Of a stretch of DNA of 64,000 nt, positions 17,646 through 26,907 are shown piece by piece. A program made the translations under genes and the position numbers. The first letter of the stretch is position 1. Each line of letters opens with the position of its first letter. The DNA comes from Paraburkholderia unamae (GTDB lineage: Bacteria > Pseudomonadota > Gammaproteobacteria > Burkholderiales > Burkholderiaceae). The stretch covers positions 80,083 to 144,082 of the forward strand of contig NZ_QLSU01000024.1 in the NCBI RefSeq assembly GCF_003268775.1, written 5' to 3'. The notes under the pieces were generated by a model that was given only the letters and a program-made list of their open reading frames with translations, was not told where the DNA came from and did no database searches.

Positions 17646-18284
17646 ATGGACCTTTTCGACAGGCTTCAGGAGCAGATAGACACCGTGCGCCTGCCGCTGT
17701 TTGCCGTCACCGTCACGGCGGCGGCGCAGGTGAATACGCCGCTCATCGCAATACTCCACTGGCACGGATTCCGGCGCGCGACTCCGCTTGTCCTGCCCGG
17801 CATCGAGATCCCGCCACGACCGGTCCCGGGATCGGCCGTTCAGCTCGATGCACCGTGGCACAGCTTCGAGACCGTGGACGCCATGCTGCTGGATGCGGCC
17901 TGGCAATCCGGCGCGTGGGATGTCGAGCGTGTCGAGCGGCGCGGCTGCAACGTGATCGGCGCGAGCGCCGCCGAGGCACTCGCCTGCCGGCAGGCGTTCG
18001 GCGACTACGGAGAGGACGGTGCCCGCGACCGGCCGCTTCTCGATGACGAGACCGATCGCGAGGTGCTGATGCAGCTTGCCGCGTCCAGGGGTTATGTGCG
18101 CTGGCTCTTCCGCCCCGTCAAGGGCGGCCTGTGGAACACGCTCAAAGAACCGGACGACACTCTGGACGCCGATGGCGGACGCCGGCCACCGTGTCCCGTA
18201 CTGCCTGAGCCGCGCCGCCCGGATGGGCGCGGCCGCACGGTTTATTGCCTCGGCAAGGTTCGGCGCATTCTGCTGTCGCGCTGA
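17646..18284 (+). CDS. hypothetical protein
   Basis: The ATG at 17646 follows GGGAGGCTTC and gives 212 residues. It is a cytoplasmic-looking protein with MDLFDRLQEQIDTVRLPLFAV, a Pro-rich LVLPGIEIPPRPVPGSAVQLDAPWHSF, and a C-terminal region DDETDREVLMQLAASRGYVRWLF plus a basic end. I do not recognise a family. It diverges from the Hsp20 pair and precedes groES. Its coding strand matches groESL, but groES has its own promoter. Confidence 0.6.
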   Translation: MDLFDRLQEQIDTVRLPLFAVTVTAAAQVNTPLIAILHWHGFRRATPLVLPGIEIPPRPVPGSAVQLDAPWHSFETVDAMLLDAAWQSGAWDVERVERRGCNVIGASAAEALACRQAFGDYGEDGARDRPLLDDETDREVLMQLAASRGYVRWLFRPVKGGLWNTLKEPDDTLDADGGRRPPCPVLPEPRRPDGRGRTVYCLGKVRRILLSR

Positions 18285-18318
18285 AACAATTTGTTACAAA
18301 GAGCTATTTCCACGCCCC

Positions 18319-18347
18319 CTTGAAGGGCGCGATGGCCGCCTCTATTT
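18319..18347 (+). promoter_or_regulatory. heat-shock-type promoter of groES-groEL
   Basis: CCCCCTTGAAGG (box at 18319-18326) is followed after 16 bases by TATTT (18343-18347). This is the same CTTGAA...CTATTT arrangement as the Hsp20 promoters and resembles sigma-32 promoters of beta-proteobacterial groE operons. It lies 104 bases before the groES start. Confidence 0.6.
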
Positions 18348-18451
18348 CGCTTTCCGCCAGACATTGGCTCGGCTGCACGGAGGCATTTCACGCGCCCCAT
18401 ATGCAGCCGGATTCCCTTATTGGTGATCCTTTAATCGCTCAGGAGATGGAA

Positions 18452-18769
18452 ATGCAGATTCGTCCCCTCTACGACCGGGTTATCGTCAAGCGAATCGAAA
18501 CGCAGCGGACGACGGCCTCGGGCATCGTAATTCCCGATTCAGCGGCAGAAAAACCAGAACAGGGCGAAGTCGTCGCCGTCGGCAGCGGCCGGCTGCTGCA
18601 GGATGGAACGCTGCGCGCGCTCCAGCTGAAGGTCGGTGACCAGGTGCTCTTCGGCAAATACGCAGGCCAGACCGTCAAGGTCGATGGCGAGGAACTGCTC
18701 GTCATGCGCGAGGAGGACGTCATGGGCGTCCTCGAGGCCGACGTGGGCGCCGCCCGCAAGGCCGCCTGA
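18452..18769 (+). CDS. groES: co-chaperonin GroES
   Basis: A 105-residue Hsp10 that caps the GroEL cavity. MQIRPLYDRVIVKRIETQRTTASGIVIPDSAAEKPEQGEV contains the N-terminal strand and the mobile loop with the IVI(P) anchor. LKVGDQVLFGKYAGQTVKVDGEELLVMREEDVMGVLE is the standard C-terminal half, and a short Ala-rich tail is added. The start at 18452 is favoured by AGGAG six bases upstream. An in-frame ATG at 18446 is an alternative. groEL follows after 75 bases. Confidence 0.95.
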   Translation: MQIRPLYDRVIVKRIETQRTTASGIVIPDSAAEKPEQGEVVAVGSGRLLQDGTLRALQLKVGDQVLFGKYAGQTVKVDGEELLVMREEDVMGVLEADVGAARKAA

Positions 18770-18844
18770 ACTTTCGACCGGTCGCGGACGCCCGCCCGGT
18801 CGTTCGCGACGTGTTGAGTCAACGACTTTACCCGGAGCAACAAC

Positions 18845-20467
<1,623 letters not shown>

Positions 20468-20487
20468 CCGTACATCGGTTCCGCTCT

Positions 20488-20522
20488 GCACCGGCCGTCC
20501 AGCCCGGCCGGTGCATTTTTTA
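20488..20522 (+). terminator. rho-independent terminator of groES-groEL
   Basis: The stem GCACCGGCC/GGCCGGTGC with loop GTCCAGCCC is directly followed by ATTTTTT, 21 bases after the groEL stop. Confidence 0.85.
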
Positions 20523-20578
20523 CGGCACTGTTCTTTCAGTCTTCGCGGGGGCAGTGCCGCTTTTTGCCTGAGACCGTC

Positions 20579-20833
20579 ATGAAACTCGAACTTTTCATTG
20601 ACTCAAGACCGCTCGACATCGAGATCGATGACGTCGTGGCGGCCCTGCTGGCCGTTCGGCTTGACCTGCCGGCAGGCGCCGACAACCAGGATGCCCTCGC
20701 TCGCTATCTCAGCGAAAAGGGCGCGCCGTGGACGCTCGACGAGGAGCACATGCGCAGGCGCATCCTTCGCCGGCTGATTCTGGATATCGCCGACCCGGCG
20801 CTGGTTATCCGCCATCTCATGGCTGAGGAATGA
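20579..20833 (+). CDS. small hypothetical protein
   Basis: An 84-residue protein beginning MKLELFIDSRPLDIEIDDVVAALLAVRLDLPAG. The rest is charged and helical, including DALARYLSEKG and MRRRILRRLILDIADP. There is no signal peptide or membrane span. It follows the groEL terminator and overlaps the next open frame by four bases (ATGA), so it is probably paired with the ParB-like gene. The family is not recognised. Confidence 0.5.
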   Translation: MKLELFIDSRPLDIEIDDVVAALLAVRLDLPAGADNQDALARYLSEKGAPWTLDEEHMRRRILRRLILDIADPALVIRHLMAEE

Positions 20834-20925
20834 ACTGCCCCGGCCAGCCAGATCGATCGGGGATCGGGAGTGTGGCGACATATCCCGCATCACGACCGTC
20901 TTGCTGTCCCCGCAGAATCAGACAT

Positions 20926-21321
20926 ATGCCCAGCCATCCTCGTTCGCCCGTCTACTCTTCTATGAAACTTCCCGCCGGCGTCCTCGGCCGGGACTATCTC
21001 AAGTTCTTGCAGCTCTCGGTTGACGATGAGCTTGCCTCCAAGGGGCTGTTCGCCGATGCTGCGCTGCAGGACGCTATGGCCGACGTCCGCCGTGGTTTAA
21101 TGCGCGGGGCGCAGCCGGCGATGAAGGTGTTCTTTGATGGCTGCCAGTTCTGGCTTGCCAGTCATTTTCATCGCTATGAGGCAGCCCGACGTCTCGGTGC
21201 CCGCCACCAGGAATTCTGGTGTGAGATCCAACCCGGTCCGAAGGACCACGCCGTGCGATATGCGTCGGGAACCCCCGACGTGATGCGTTTCCATAGCGAG
21301 CGGTCCACCACGGGTGGCTGA
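20926..21321 (+). CDS. ParB/Srx N-terminal-like protein
   Basis: The frame is open from 20830. Possible starts are ATG 20926 and 20962. The conserved part is MKVFFDGCQFWLASHFHRYEAARRLGARHQEFWCEIQPG followed by DHAVRYASG, which matches the ParB/sulfiredoxin-like fold signature (DG.HR.EAARR.G ... I.PG...AV.YA.G) of mobile-element ParB-like proteins. It lacks a downstream HTH, so it is short (about 120-130 residues) and may be truncated. In known relatives this fold binds nucleotide. A role in element maintenance is speculation. Confidence 0.5.
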   Translation: MPSHPRSPVYSSMKLPAGVLGRDYLKFLQLSVDDELASKGLFADAALQDAMADVRRGLMRGAQPAMKVFFDGCQFWLASHFHRYEAARRLGARHQEFWCEIQPGPKDHAVRYASGTPDVMRFHSERSTTGG

Positions 21322-21372
21322 CCGCCATCCATGGCCTAGTCGAACCTGGCGCTGTCCTTGCCCGGCTGCACG

Positions 21373-21445
21373 TGGGTCGTACTGGATTCGAACCAGTGAC
21401 CAACGGATTAAAAGTCCGCTGCTCTACCAGCTGAGCTAACGACCC
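21373..21445 (-). tRNA. tRNA-Lys (anticodon TTT)
   Basis: The minus strand folds into a full cloverleaf. The acceptor stem is GGGTCGT/ACGACCC, the D-arm is AGCTCAGCTGGTAGAGC, and the anticodon loop CTTTTAA sits in a GCGGA/TCCGT stem. The T-arm is ACTGG-TTCGAAT-CCAGT with discriminator A. CCA is not encoded. It lies between the ParB-like gene and an Hsp20 gene inside the transposon cargo, where a tRNA is unexpected. Confidence 0.92.
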
Positions 21446-21489
21446 AGTCCACTTTTCTGCCCGCCGTCATTGCGCATTGCAGGCTCGCC

Positions 21490-22059
21490 CTAACTGATAT
21501 CGATCGTGCGACTCGTGGACGGTACCGGCTCCGTTTTCGGCACGGTCAACGTGAGTACACCGTTGTCGAATTTTGCCAGGGCGCGACCGGGATCGGCGTA
21601 TTCAGGCATGGGGATCGTGCGCACGAAGCGTCCATGCGCACGCTCCAGCCGGTAGCAGCCGTTTTCCTCACTGCGCACATCCTGCTTTTTCTCACCACGC
21701 AGCACGATCGCGCCGTCCTCGACACTCACCTTCACGTCTTCGCGCTCCATCCCGGGCAGCTCTGCGGTCACGCGTAGCACGGGTCCCTCGTCGACAACGT
21801 CGATGCGTGGCTGGAAGCGCGATGAACTGAAGTCGCCGAACCATCGCTCGAGCACGCTACGGCCTGCAAACGGGTCGTGAAAAAACTCCTCCACTGCGCG
21901 CCATGGTTCCCGTGAGAACAATCGCGCAATGTCGGGCAGGGGGGCCCGCCATTGTTCGTTTTCGCTCGTCGGCGGGCTCTCCGTGCTGTCCGCATCGGAC
22001 TTGCGCACAGCCCCGCGAAGGAACTTGAAGGGATTCCACTTTTTCGGATCGGGATTCAT
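21490..22059 (-). CDS. hsp20: Hsp20-family protein, larger type
   Basis: A 189-residue small heat-shock protein of a third type. An extended charged N-terminus (MNPDPKKWNPFKFLRGAVRK, then REPWRAVEEFFHDPF and LERWFGDF) precedes the alpha-crystallin domain: FQPRIDVVDEGPVLRVTAELPGMEREDVKVSVEDGAIVLRGEKK through FDNGVLTLTVPKTEP. The start at 22059 follows AGAGGAGGAAAC. An upstream CTCCT can pair with this AGGAG, so temperature control of translation is possible. The gene lies downstream of the second Hsp20 pair on the same strand. Confidence 0.9.
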   Translation of the reverse strand: MNPDPKKWNPFKFLRGAVRKSDADSTESPPTSENEQWRAPLPDIARLFSREPWRAVEEFFHDPFAGRSVLERWFGDFSSSRFQPRIDVVDEGPVLRVTAELPGMEREDVKVSVEDGAIVLRGEKKQDVRSEENGCYRLERAHGRFVRTIPMPEYADPGRALAKFDNGVLTLTVPKTEPVPSTSRTIDIS

Positions 22060-22419
22060 CGTTTCCTCCTCTGGAATCTGGCAGGAGAACCGGTTATGGC
22101 ACCCGCACCCTGCGTTTCCAACGTCGACGTTTTCGGACTGGGCTGAGGGAGCGGTTTGGGCGGCCACCTGGCGCTCCGCGGCCGCGAATGTTCCCTTTCC
22201 AGGCCGACTGACGGCGCACGACAGCGCATCGCGCGGCGCTTCTGCTGCGGTGAACCACCGCCGTGCATGTTGGTGCAGGTGGCAGTTGGACATCGCAATG
22301 TTGGCCACGGACATTGCTGTCGGGAACGGCTCGCCCATCCGGGCCTCCGCTGTCGGCGGGGAGGCAGCCAGGCCGCCGCCACCCACTGTGCTTTCTGCCT
22401 GCTGCCCTACGCGCCGACT
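22060..22419. other. gap between Hsp20 genes
   Basis: The minus frame upstream of the larger Hsp20 gene stays open but shows no family signature. I see no clear heat-shock box in it. Confidence 0.4.
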
Positions 22420-22827
22420 TCAGCCCGTACGCACTTCGATCCGCCGCGGGCGCGCCTCGTCACGGCGTGGGATCGTGAGCTTCAGTACGCCGTCCTTCAG
22501 ATTTGCCTCGATCTTCGATGTGTCGAAGTCCGGGGAGAGCGTGAACGTGCGCGCAAAGCGCGGCTCACGGACCTCGGCATGCTGCAGCCGCAGATTTGCC
22601 GGTGTCGGCACGACCGCCTCAGCCTCGATGGCGAGATTGCCGTCATGGACCCGCACATCGAGCTTGTCCCGGGTAACTCCTGGCAGGTCGGCCCAGAGTG
22701 TGACGCCCTGACTGCCCTCGTAGATATCGACGGCAGGAGTAATTGTCATCCGTCGCGCGGACGGCTCGTTCCCGGTGCGCGTGACGGCCGACGGGTCGCG
22801 CTTGCTCAGTTCAGTGGTATCGCTCAT
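22420..22827 (-). CDS. hsp20: Hsp20/alpha-crystallin small heat-shock protein
   Basis: A 135-residue paralogue of the protein at 16554-16967. The alpha-crystallin domain runs from ITPAVDIYEGSQGVTLWADLPGVTRDKLDVRVHDGNLAIEAEA to FTLSPDFDTSKIEANLKDGVLKLTIPRR, and the tail is basic. It lies 15 bases after the preceding Hsp20 gene, closer than in the first pair (40 bases). It is expected to act as a holdase, possibly co-assembling with its partner. Confidence 0.92.
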   Translation of the reverse strand: MSDTTELSKRDPSAVTRTGNEPSARRMTITPAVDIYEGSQGVTLWADLPGVTRDKLDVRVHDGNLAIEAEAVVPTPANLRLQHAEVREPRFARTFTLSPDFDTSKIEANLKDGVLKLTIPRRDEARPRRIEVRTG

Positions 22828-22842
22828 TTTCGGCTCCTGGGG

Positions 22843-23283
22843 TTACTGGACGGTGATCGCGCGAGGCTTCGAGGATTCGCGCTTGCCGATCGCAATCGAC
22901 AGGCAGCCATTCTCGTAGCGCGCCTGAACCTTGTCGGGATCTGCGTTCTCCGGCAGCTCGATCACCCGCCGGAACGCGCCAGTGAAGCGCTCCTGCGCAT
23001 ACAGACGCGTGTCCTCGCTGGTATCCGGCTGTGCCGGTTTGCGCTCACCGCTGATGGTCAGCAGCCCCTTGTCGATCGATACGTCGAGTTCCGCCGCATT
23101 GACGCCGGGTGCAAAGGCGACGATCTCGATCGACTCGTCGGTCGCGCCAATGTTGACCGGCGGGAAGGCGCCGAAGCGGCTCGCCCGAAGGCTGGAGGGG
23201 AAAGTACCGAAGAGGTTCGCCATCTGCCGTTGCAGTCGGTCGAACTCGCTGAAGAGGTCAGATCCGGAGTAGAAATCGCTCAT
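22843..23283 (-). CDS. hsp20: Hsp20/alpha-crystallin small heat-shock protein
   Basis: A 146-residue paralogue of the protein at 17008-17448, with identical length. It opens MSDFYSGSDLFSEFDRLQRQM and has FPPVNIGATDESIEIVAFAPG, DVSIDKGLLTISGERK and FRRVIELPENADPDKVQARYENGCLSIAIGK. The start codon at 23283 is preceded by GAGGAGAAC. It leads the second Hsp20 pair behind leader B. Divergence from its paralogue suggests an old duplication rather than an assembly artefact. Confidence 0.92.
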   Translation of the reverse strand: MSDFYSGSDLFSEFDRLQRQMANLFGTFPSSLRASRFGAFPPVNIGATDESIEIVAFAPGVNAAELDVSIDKGLLTISGERKPAQPDTSEDTRLYAQERFTGAFRRVIELPENADPDKVQARYENGCLSIAIGKRESSKPRAITVQ

Positions 23284-23448
23284 GATGCAGTTCTCCTCAA
23301 ATGTTGATGGAGGCGAACGGGCCTACGCGCTCCAGTTCGCCTGCCAGCGTCTGGCAAAACAAATCGAAACACGCAGCGCACGGGACGTTGCAAGCCGCGC
23401 GTCTGCCTGAGCGAAACCTAAGATAGACACTCTGGCGAGGATTTCAAG
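23284..23448 (-). promoter_or_regulatory. heat-shock promoter and 135-nt leader B (candidate RNA thermometer)
   Basis: CTTGAAAT (23448-23441) is followed after 15 bases by TATCTTA (23425-23419), with the same spacing as leader A. The leader repeats GCTCAGGCAG, GCGCTGCGTGTTTCGATTTG and GGCAGGCGAACTGGAGCGCG. At 23290-23318, GTTC and TCC can pair with GGA and GAAC, covering the GAGGAG ribosome site directly before the Hsp20 start. Confidence 0.65.
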
Positions 23449-23531
23449 GGGCAAAAGCAGCGGTGCACCCTTGAAATTTTTTTGCCCGGTCATATCATCG
23501 CGGCGGAACCATACAGCAAATGGAGGACGCG

Positions 23532-23915
23532 ATGGAATTCGATACCGACTGGCTGACCCTGGGCCCGCACCGCATGCGGCTGCGTTCGACCCGGGGGTTT
23601 CCGACAGAAGCGATGCGCAAGGCGGTGGACGTCATCCGGATGGCGGTCGACAACAACATGAGCGCCCGCGCGCGCCTGGTGGAAGTGGTTTGCCGACAGG
23701 AGAAAAACTATGAAGTCACGATCGGGACGACTGTCGTCAAGGACAAGGTTTGCGCGCCACAGCTCGAAACGTGTATCGCGGGCGTGCTTGGTCTGCTGCC
23801 GGACCAGGTCACCCTGATCGTTACCGCAGTCGATCAGTCTGAAGTGGACCTGCACTTCGGCGTGTACGAGCGGATGCTGGCCGAAAAACTGGGCACCGCA
23901 CCGCCGATCCAGTGA
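23532..23915 (+). CDS. hypothetical protein
   Basis: A 127-residue protein. ATG 23532 is chosen because TGGAGG lies five bases upstream. The in-frame ATG at 23520 would place the ribosome site inside the gene. It has MEFDTDWLTLGPHRMRLRSTRGF, a long helix (EAMRKAVDVIRMAVDNNMSAR), beta-rich YEVTIGTTVVKDKV and a C-terminal EVDLHFGVYERMLAEKLG. It is cytoplasmic, with no family assignment. It diverges from the second Hsp20 operon, so both may share the heat-responsive region at 23284-23531. Confidence 0.6.
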   Translation: MEFDTDWLTLGPHRMRLRSTRGFPTEAMRKAVDVIRMAVDNNMSARARLVEVVCRQEKNYEVTIGTTVVKDKVCAPQLETCIAGVLGLLPDQVTLIVTAVDQSEVDLHFGVYERMLAEKLGTAPPIQ

Positions 23916-24267
23916 TGCGCACTGCAGACGGGATAGCAGGACTGGCTGCCTGAGCGTGCCTCCAGCGCGACCTGGGCGTGCGGTGTCGTCCGAAGGCCGT
24001 CCCACAAGGAGCGTCGTTACCCGCCGCGCGGATTGAACAGTGTCAATAATCCGGCTACCTTCGGAGTCCGGCAAGGTGCAGGCGCCGGTCGATGCCGCGT
24101 GACAGCACCTCACCCGTGGCCGAATCTGGCGTGCCGGACGGCACGCTTTTCAGCATTTTCGCGGAGCAGGTCGGGCTGGATCCGCGTCATCGACACACGT
24201 AGAACACCGATCGCGAGGCGCGCACCCTGCGCACAGCCGGCCAGATCGCGAGCCGGCGGGTGCAGCG
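23916..24267. other. intergenic, nothing recognised
   Basis: It lies between converging genes. No coding frame with recognisable signatures and no clear terminator were found. Confidence 0.45.
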
Positions 24268-25485
24268 TCAGCTTATCGGCGTCAGGTCGAGAGGAAAGCG
24301 GATTTCGAATGTCGTGCCTTGCCCCTCGCGGGACTCGAAATGGATTTCGCCCTCGAGCGAGCGGCACAGCTCCCTGACAATCGCCAGACCCAGACCGGCT
24401 CCCGGGACGTCGTCGCCGGCGGCCCGCTCGAACTCCCTGAACACGCGTTCCGTGTCTGACGGCGCAATGCCGACACCGGTGTCGGCGACCCGCATGGACC
24501 ACTGGCTGTCTCCGCATCTCGCGATGACCAGTTCGATTTCCCCTTCGCGGGTATATTTCGTCGCATTCGACAGCAGGTTCAGCGCGACCTGCTTGAGCCT
24601 GATGCGGTTCGACTGCACCCGGACCAGTCCGGCCTCAAGGCGGGCAGACAGATGCAGGCCCTTCGCTTCGATCTCCGGACGGGCGGCCGTGACCAGTTCG
24701 TCGAACAGCATGGGCAGATCGACCGGCTCGATGCAGTTATGGTTGTTTTCGCCGACGACGACCGAATACTCCATCATTTCGTCGACCAGCTGCTTCATGT
24801 CATTTGCCTGCCGGGTCGCGAGCGCCAGCCCGGCCTCGGCTCCGGATGGAACACGCGCAATCAGCTGCAGGTCGACCGAAAAGGCGTTCAGGAAGTTGCG
24901 CAGGTCGTGCACGAGGCTGCGCGTGATCTGCATGCGCGACCGGTGCAGTTCACTGACCTGGCGTTGCTGCTCCCGCAGCTCCCGGTTGGCGCGTTCCAGT
25001 TGGCTAGTGTATTCCGCGATGGTCCGGTCACGCTCGCCGATGACCTCGCGGATCGACGTCAGGGTGACAAAACTGAGCGCCTCGTCGATCAGGCGCAGGG
25101 CACGGGATTCATGGTCGCGGGTAAACGTGTCCTCGGACTCCGCGAAGGCCCGGACGGCGCTGGCCAGTTGCCGCCGGAACAGCTCCAGTTCGCGCACGAG
25201 TTCATCAACGCGGTAACCCTGCTGCCAGCGCACGTTCCCGTGTTGCCTCGCATCGCGTTCGATGGCCCGTTCGACCGGCTGGAGATCCTGCTCTTCGAGC
25301 GCGACGCAGATGCCGCTCAGTATGGCGGGCAGGTGGTCGGCTAGTTGCTCCCAGGTCAGCCGGTCCGCCTCGATGAGGTCGGCATCGGCAGCAACCGCCT
25401 GCATCCATCTTTCCGTCAGGCGCACCTGTTCCCGTCGGAGAAATCCGGCGAGGGCGTGCAGGGTTCCCGTTTGAGAATCGGTCAT
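24268..25485 (-). CDS. soluble sensor histidine kinase (RsbRD-like N-terminus)
   Basis: A 405-residue kinase without transmembrane segments. Residues 1-150 are an all-helical sensor-like domain (LAGFLRREQVRLTERWMQAV ... LADHLPAILSGIC ... VDELVRELELFRRQLASAVRAF) similar to the RsbRD-type globin-like N-terminal domain. A coiled segment follows (LERANRELREQQRQVSELHR), then the H-box SLVHDLRNFLNAFSVDLQLI and ATPase motifs N (LNLLSNATKYT), G1 (VADTGVGIAP) and G2 (GAGLGLAIVRELC). The ATG at 25485 excludes an unrelated upstream stretch. It is divergent from a lone receiver and may report a cytoplasmic stress cue for the island. Confidence 0.85.
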   Translation of the reverse strand: MTDSQTGTLHALAGFLRREQVRLTERWMQAVAADADLIEADRLTWEQLADHLPAILSGICVALEEQDLQPVERAIERDARQHGNVRWQQGYRVDELVRELELFRRQLASAVRAFAESEDTFTRDHESRALRLIDEALSFVTLTSIREVIGERDRTIAEYTSQLERANRELREQQRQVSELHRSRMQITRSLVHDLRNFLNAFSVDLQLIARVPSGAEAGLALATRQANDMKQLVDEMMEYSVVVGENNHNCIEPVDLPMLFDELVTAARPEIEAKGLHLSARLEAGLVRVQSNRIRLKQVALNLLSNATKYTREGEIELVIARCGDSQWSMRVADTGVGIAPSDTERVFREFERAAGDDVPGAGLGLAIVRELCRSLEGEIHFESREGQGTTFEIRFPLDLTPIS

Positions 25486-25640
25486 GATCCGTACCCAATG
25501 CGTGAATCGTTGAGCAAAGACGCGCATGCGAGGACATATTATCGTTTCCTCGCACCGCCTCGGCGGCCAATATCTTTCCGGCCGGCGCTCGGGAACGCCA
25601 TTTGCTCCGCGTCGCGAAAACAACTCTACCGACCAGCAAA

Positions 25641-25994
25641 ATGCCTTCTATCCTGCTTGTCGACGACCAGCCTGAGTTGCTCGATGCGTGCGGCCTCATA
25701 CTCACCGCCGAAGGGTATGACGTGTGCTGCTCACACGACGGCGTGGAGGCGCTCGCGCAGGCCCTTCGCCAGCCGCCCGATTTGATCATAACGGACTGGG
25801 TGATGCCGCAGATGGGTGGCGGTGAACTGTGTCGCCAGCTCCGGGCGCATCCTGCACTGGCACACATCCCGATCCTGGTTCATACGGCGATGCCACCTTC
25901 GTCGCCGGGGCCGGTGCAGTGGGGCGACTGCCTCATCAAGCCGGTCCCGGTGGCGCTGCTGCTCGCCACCGTGAAAATGTGGTGTCCTCCGTGA
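25641..25994 (+). CDS. stand-alone response-regulator receiver
   Basis: A 117-residue single REC domain. The acidic pocket is ILLVDDQPE, the phosphoacceptor Asp lies in DLIITDWVMPQMGG, and the switch residues are at LVHTAMP and the Lys in CLIKPVPVA. There is no output domain. It is divergent from the histidine kinase with about 155 bases between starts, so they form a pair. A similar lone receiver is encoded at 41608. It must pass the signal by protein contact. Confidence 0.85.
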   Translation: MPSILLVDDQPELLDACGLILTAEGYDVCCSHDGVEALAQALRQPPDLIITDWVMPQMGGGELCRQLRAHPALAHIPILVHTAMPPSSPGPVQWGDCLIKPVPVALLLATVKMWCPP

Positions 25995-26053
25995 GGCACT
26001 CCGGAAGCCGCAAACTGGCTCGCCGGCTAGGTTACCGGGATCCATCGCACGAC

Positions 26054-26219
26054 CTTGAAAATTTTCATCAGTGAAACTAACTTATATGCAGTTCAGGCAG
26101 TGTGCCCGGTGATGGATCGGTTGCATGCTGCGTGTTTCGATTTGTTTGCCCCGCAGCATGGCAGGCGAACTGGAGCGCGCAAGCCCGTTCTCTTCCTTGC
26201 TGCGTCGAAGGAGAAGACG
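26054..26219 (+). promoter_or_regulatory. heat-shock promoter and 135-nt leader C (candidate RNA thermometer)
   Basis: CTTGAAAA (26054) and TAACTTA (26078) are spaced by 16 bases. The leader carries TTCAGGCAG, GCTGCGTGTTTCGATTTG and GGCAGGCGAACTGGAGCGCG as in leaders A and B, on the opposite strand. TTCCTT (26193) can pair with AAGGAG (26208), the ribosome site of the following small gene. Confidence 0.62.
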
Positions 26220-26402
26220 ATGAGCTGCCTTCACCTACGCTCGGCTTCGACTACGCTGTTCGAGCGCCTCCACCGTACGATAGTCGACCTTTCCAGCGGT
26301 TTCCGGCCGTTCACGCAGCGTGCCCGACCCACGCTGTCGGACCGCATTGCTGTCCTGCGGCAGACGTTTCGCCAACTCACGTTTCACCTGCGCCGCGGTT
26401 AG
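26220..26402 (+). CDS. 60-residue peptide behind leader C, possible Hsp20 remnant
   Basis: ATG 26220 follows GAAGGAGAAGAC. It is placed exactly as the Hsp20 starts are behind leaders A and B (135 versus 136 and 135 nt from the -10 box). The product is basic and helical (TTLFERLHRTIVDLSSGFRPF, LSDRIAVLRQTFRQLTFHLRR). The FERLHR segment loosely recalls FDRLQR at the Hsp20 N-termini. I suspect a degenerate or replaced hsp20 in a third copy of the block, but this is inference. Confidence 0.45.
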   Translation: MSCLHLRSASTTLFERLHRTIVDLSSGFRPFTQRARPTLSDRIAVLRQTFRQLTFHLRRG

Positions 26403-26567
26403 CAGCGCGGTTGCCGTGCGGGCACCGCTCGCGACGTCGGTACGCCGTCGATCATGCCGTATGCCGGCGGTGATTCCATGAAGCGATGGGCACCAGATTC
26501 GGAGCGGTTTTGGCAGGAGCACTGCACGGCCGGTAGGATGCCTGCACGCGCGAGGGGGAGTGATTCA

Positions 26568-26876
26568 ATGGAACGGGTGAGGACCGAGATGCGCAACGGA
26601 TTGGAGATCCGTATGCATACCCTCGTCGTGAGGCACGTACGGACGGCGGCATATCCGTGGCAAACCGCGGCGAACGGATACCTTGTATTTGTTCAGGTTG
26701 TGAGGGATGGCGAGGTTTTCGTGAACTGGCACCTGCCATGGCTGCGCCGCCGCTGGCCGAGTCGCGAGAAGGCGGAATCGGAAGCGTTGGAGTACGCCGT
26801 GCGGCTTGTGGACAGTCGCCCGTTTCGCGCACCGCCGCCGGATGTCGCGGAGGCGATCTGGCGATGGCGCCGGTGA
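26568..26876 (+). CDS. small protein of a WHLP-motif family (paralogue of the gene at 16192)
   Basis: A 102-residue protein. ATG 26568 follows GGGGGAG by seven bases. Core: GLEIRMHTLVVRHVRTAAYPW, GYLVFVQVVRDGEVFVNWHLPWLRRRW, EKAESEALEYAVRLVDSR. This matches the 16192-16473 protein in the order VRH-strand-WHLP-helix. In both places the gene follows a heat-shock leader block (with Hsp20 genes at 16-17 kb, with the 60-residue peptide here). No known function. Confidence 0.6.
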   Translation: MERVRTEMRNGLEIRMHTLVVRHVRTAAYPWQTAANGYLVFVQVVRDGEVFVNWHLPWLRRRWPSREKAESEALEYAVRLVDSRPFRAPPPDVAEAIWRWRR

Positions 26877-26907
26877 GGAAAGACCTGCAGATCCCGAGGA
26901 GGTCATG

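Noticed and set aside
21074..21403. 109-codon minus frame overlapping the tRNA and the ParB-like gene
   Set aside because: Overlaps the tRNA and is antisense to the better-supported plus-strand frame.
22156..23307. A 383-codon plus-strand frame across two Hsp20 genes
   Set aside because: It is antisense to two clear Hsp20 genes and has an Arg/Leu-rich composition without signatures; a GC-frame shadow.
24260..25216. Long plus-strand frames opposite the histidine kinase
   Set aside because: Ser/Arg-rich antisense translations; the kinase on the minus strand has all motifs.
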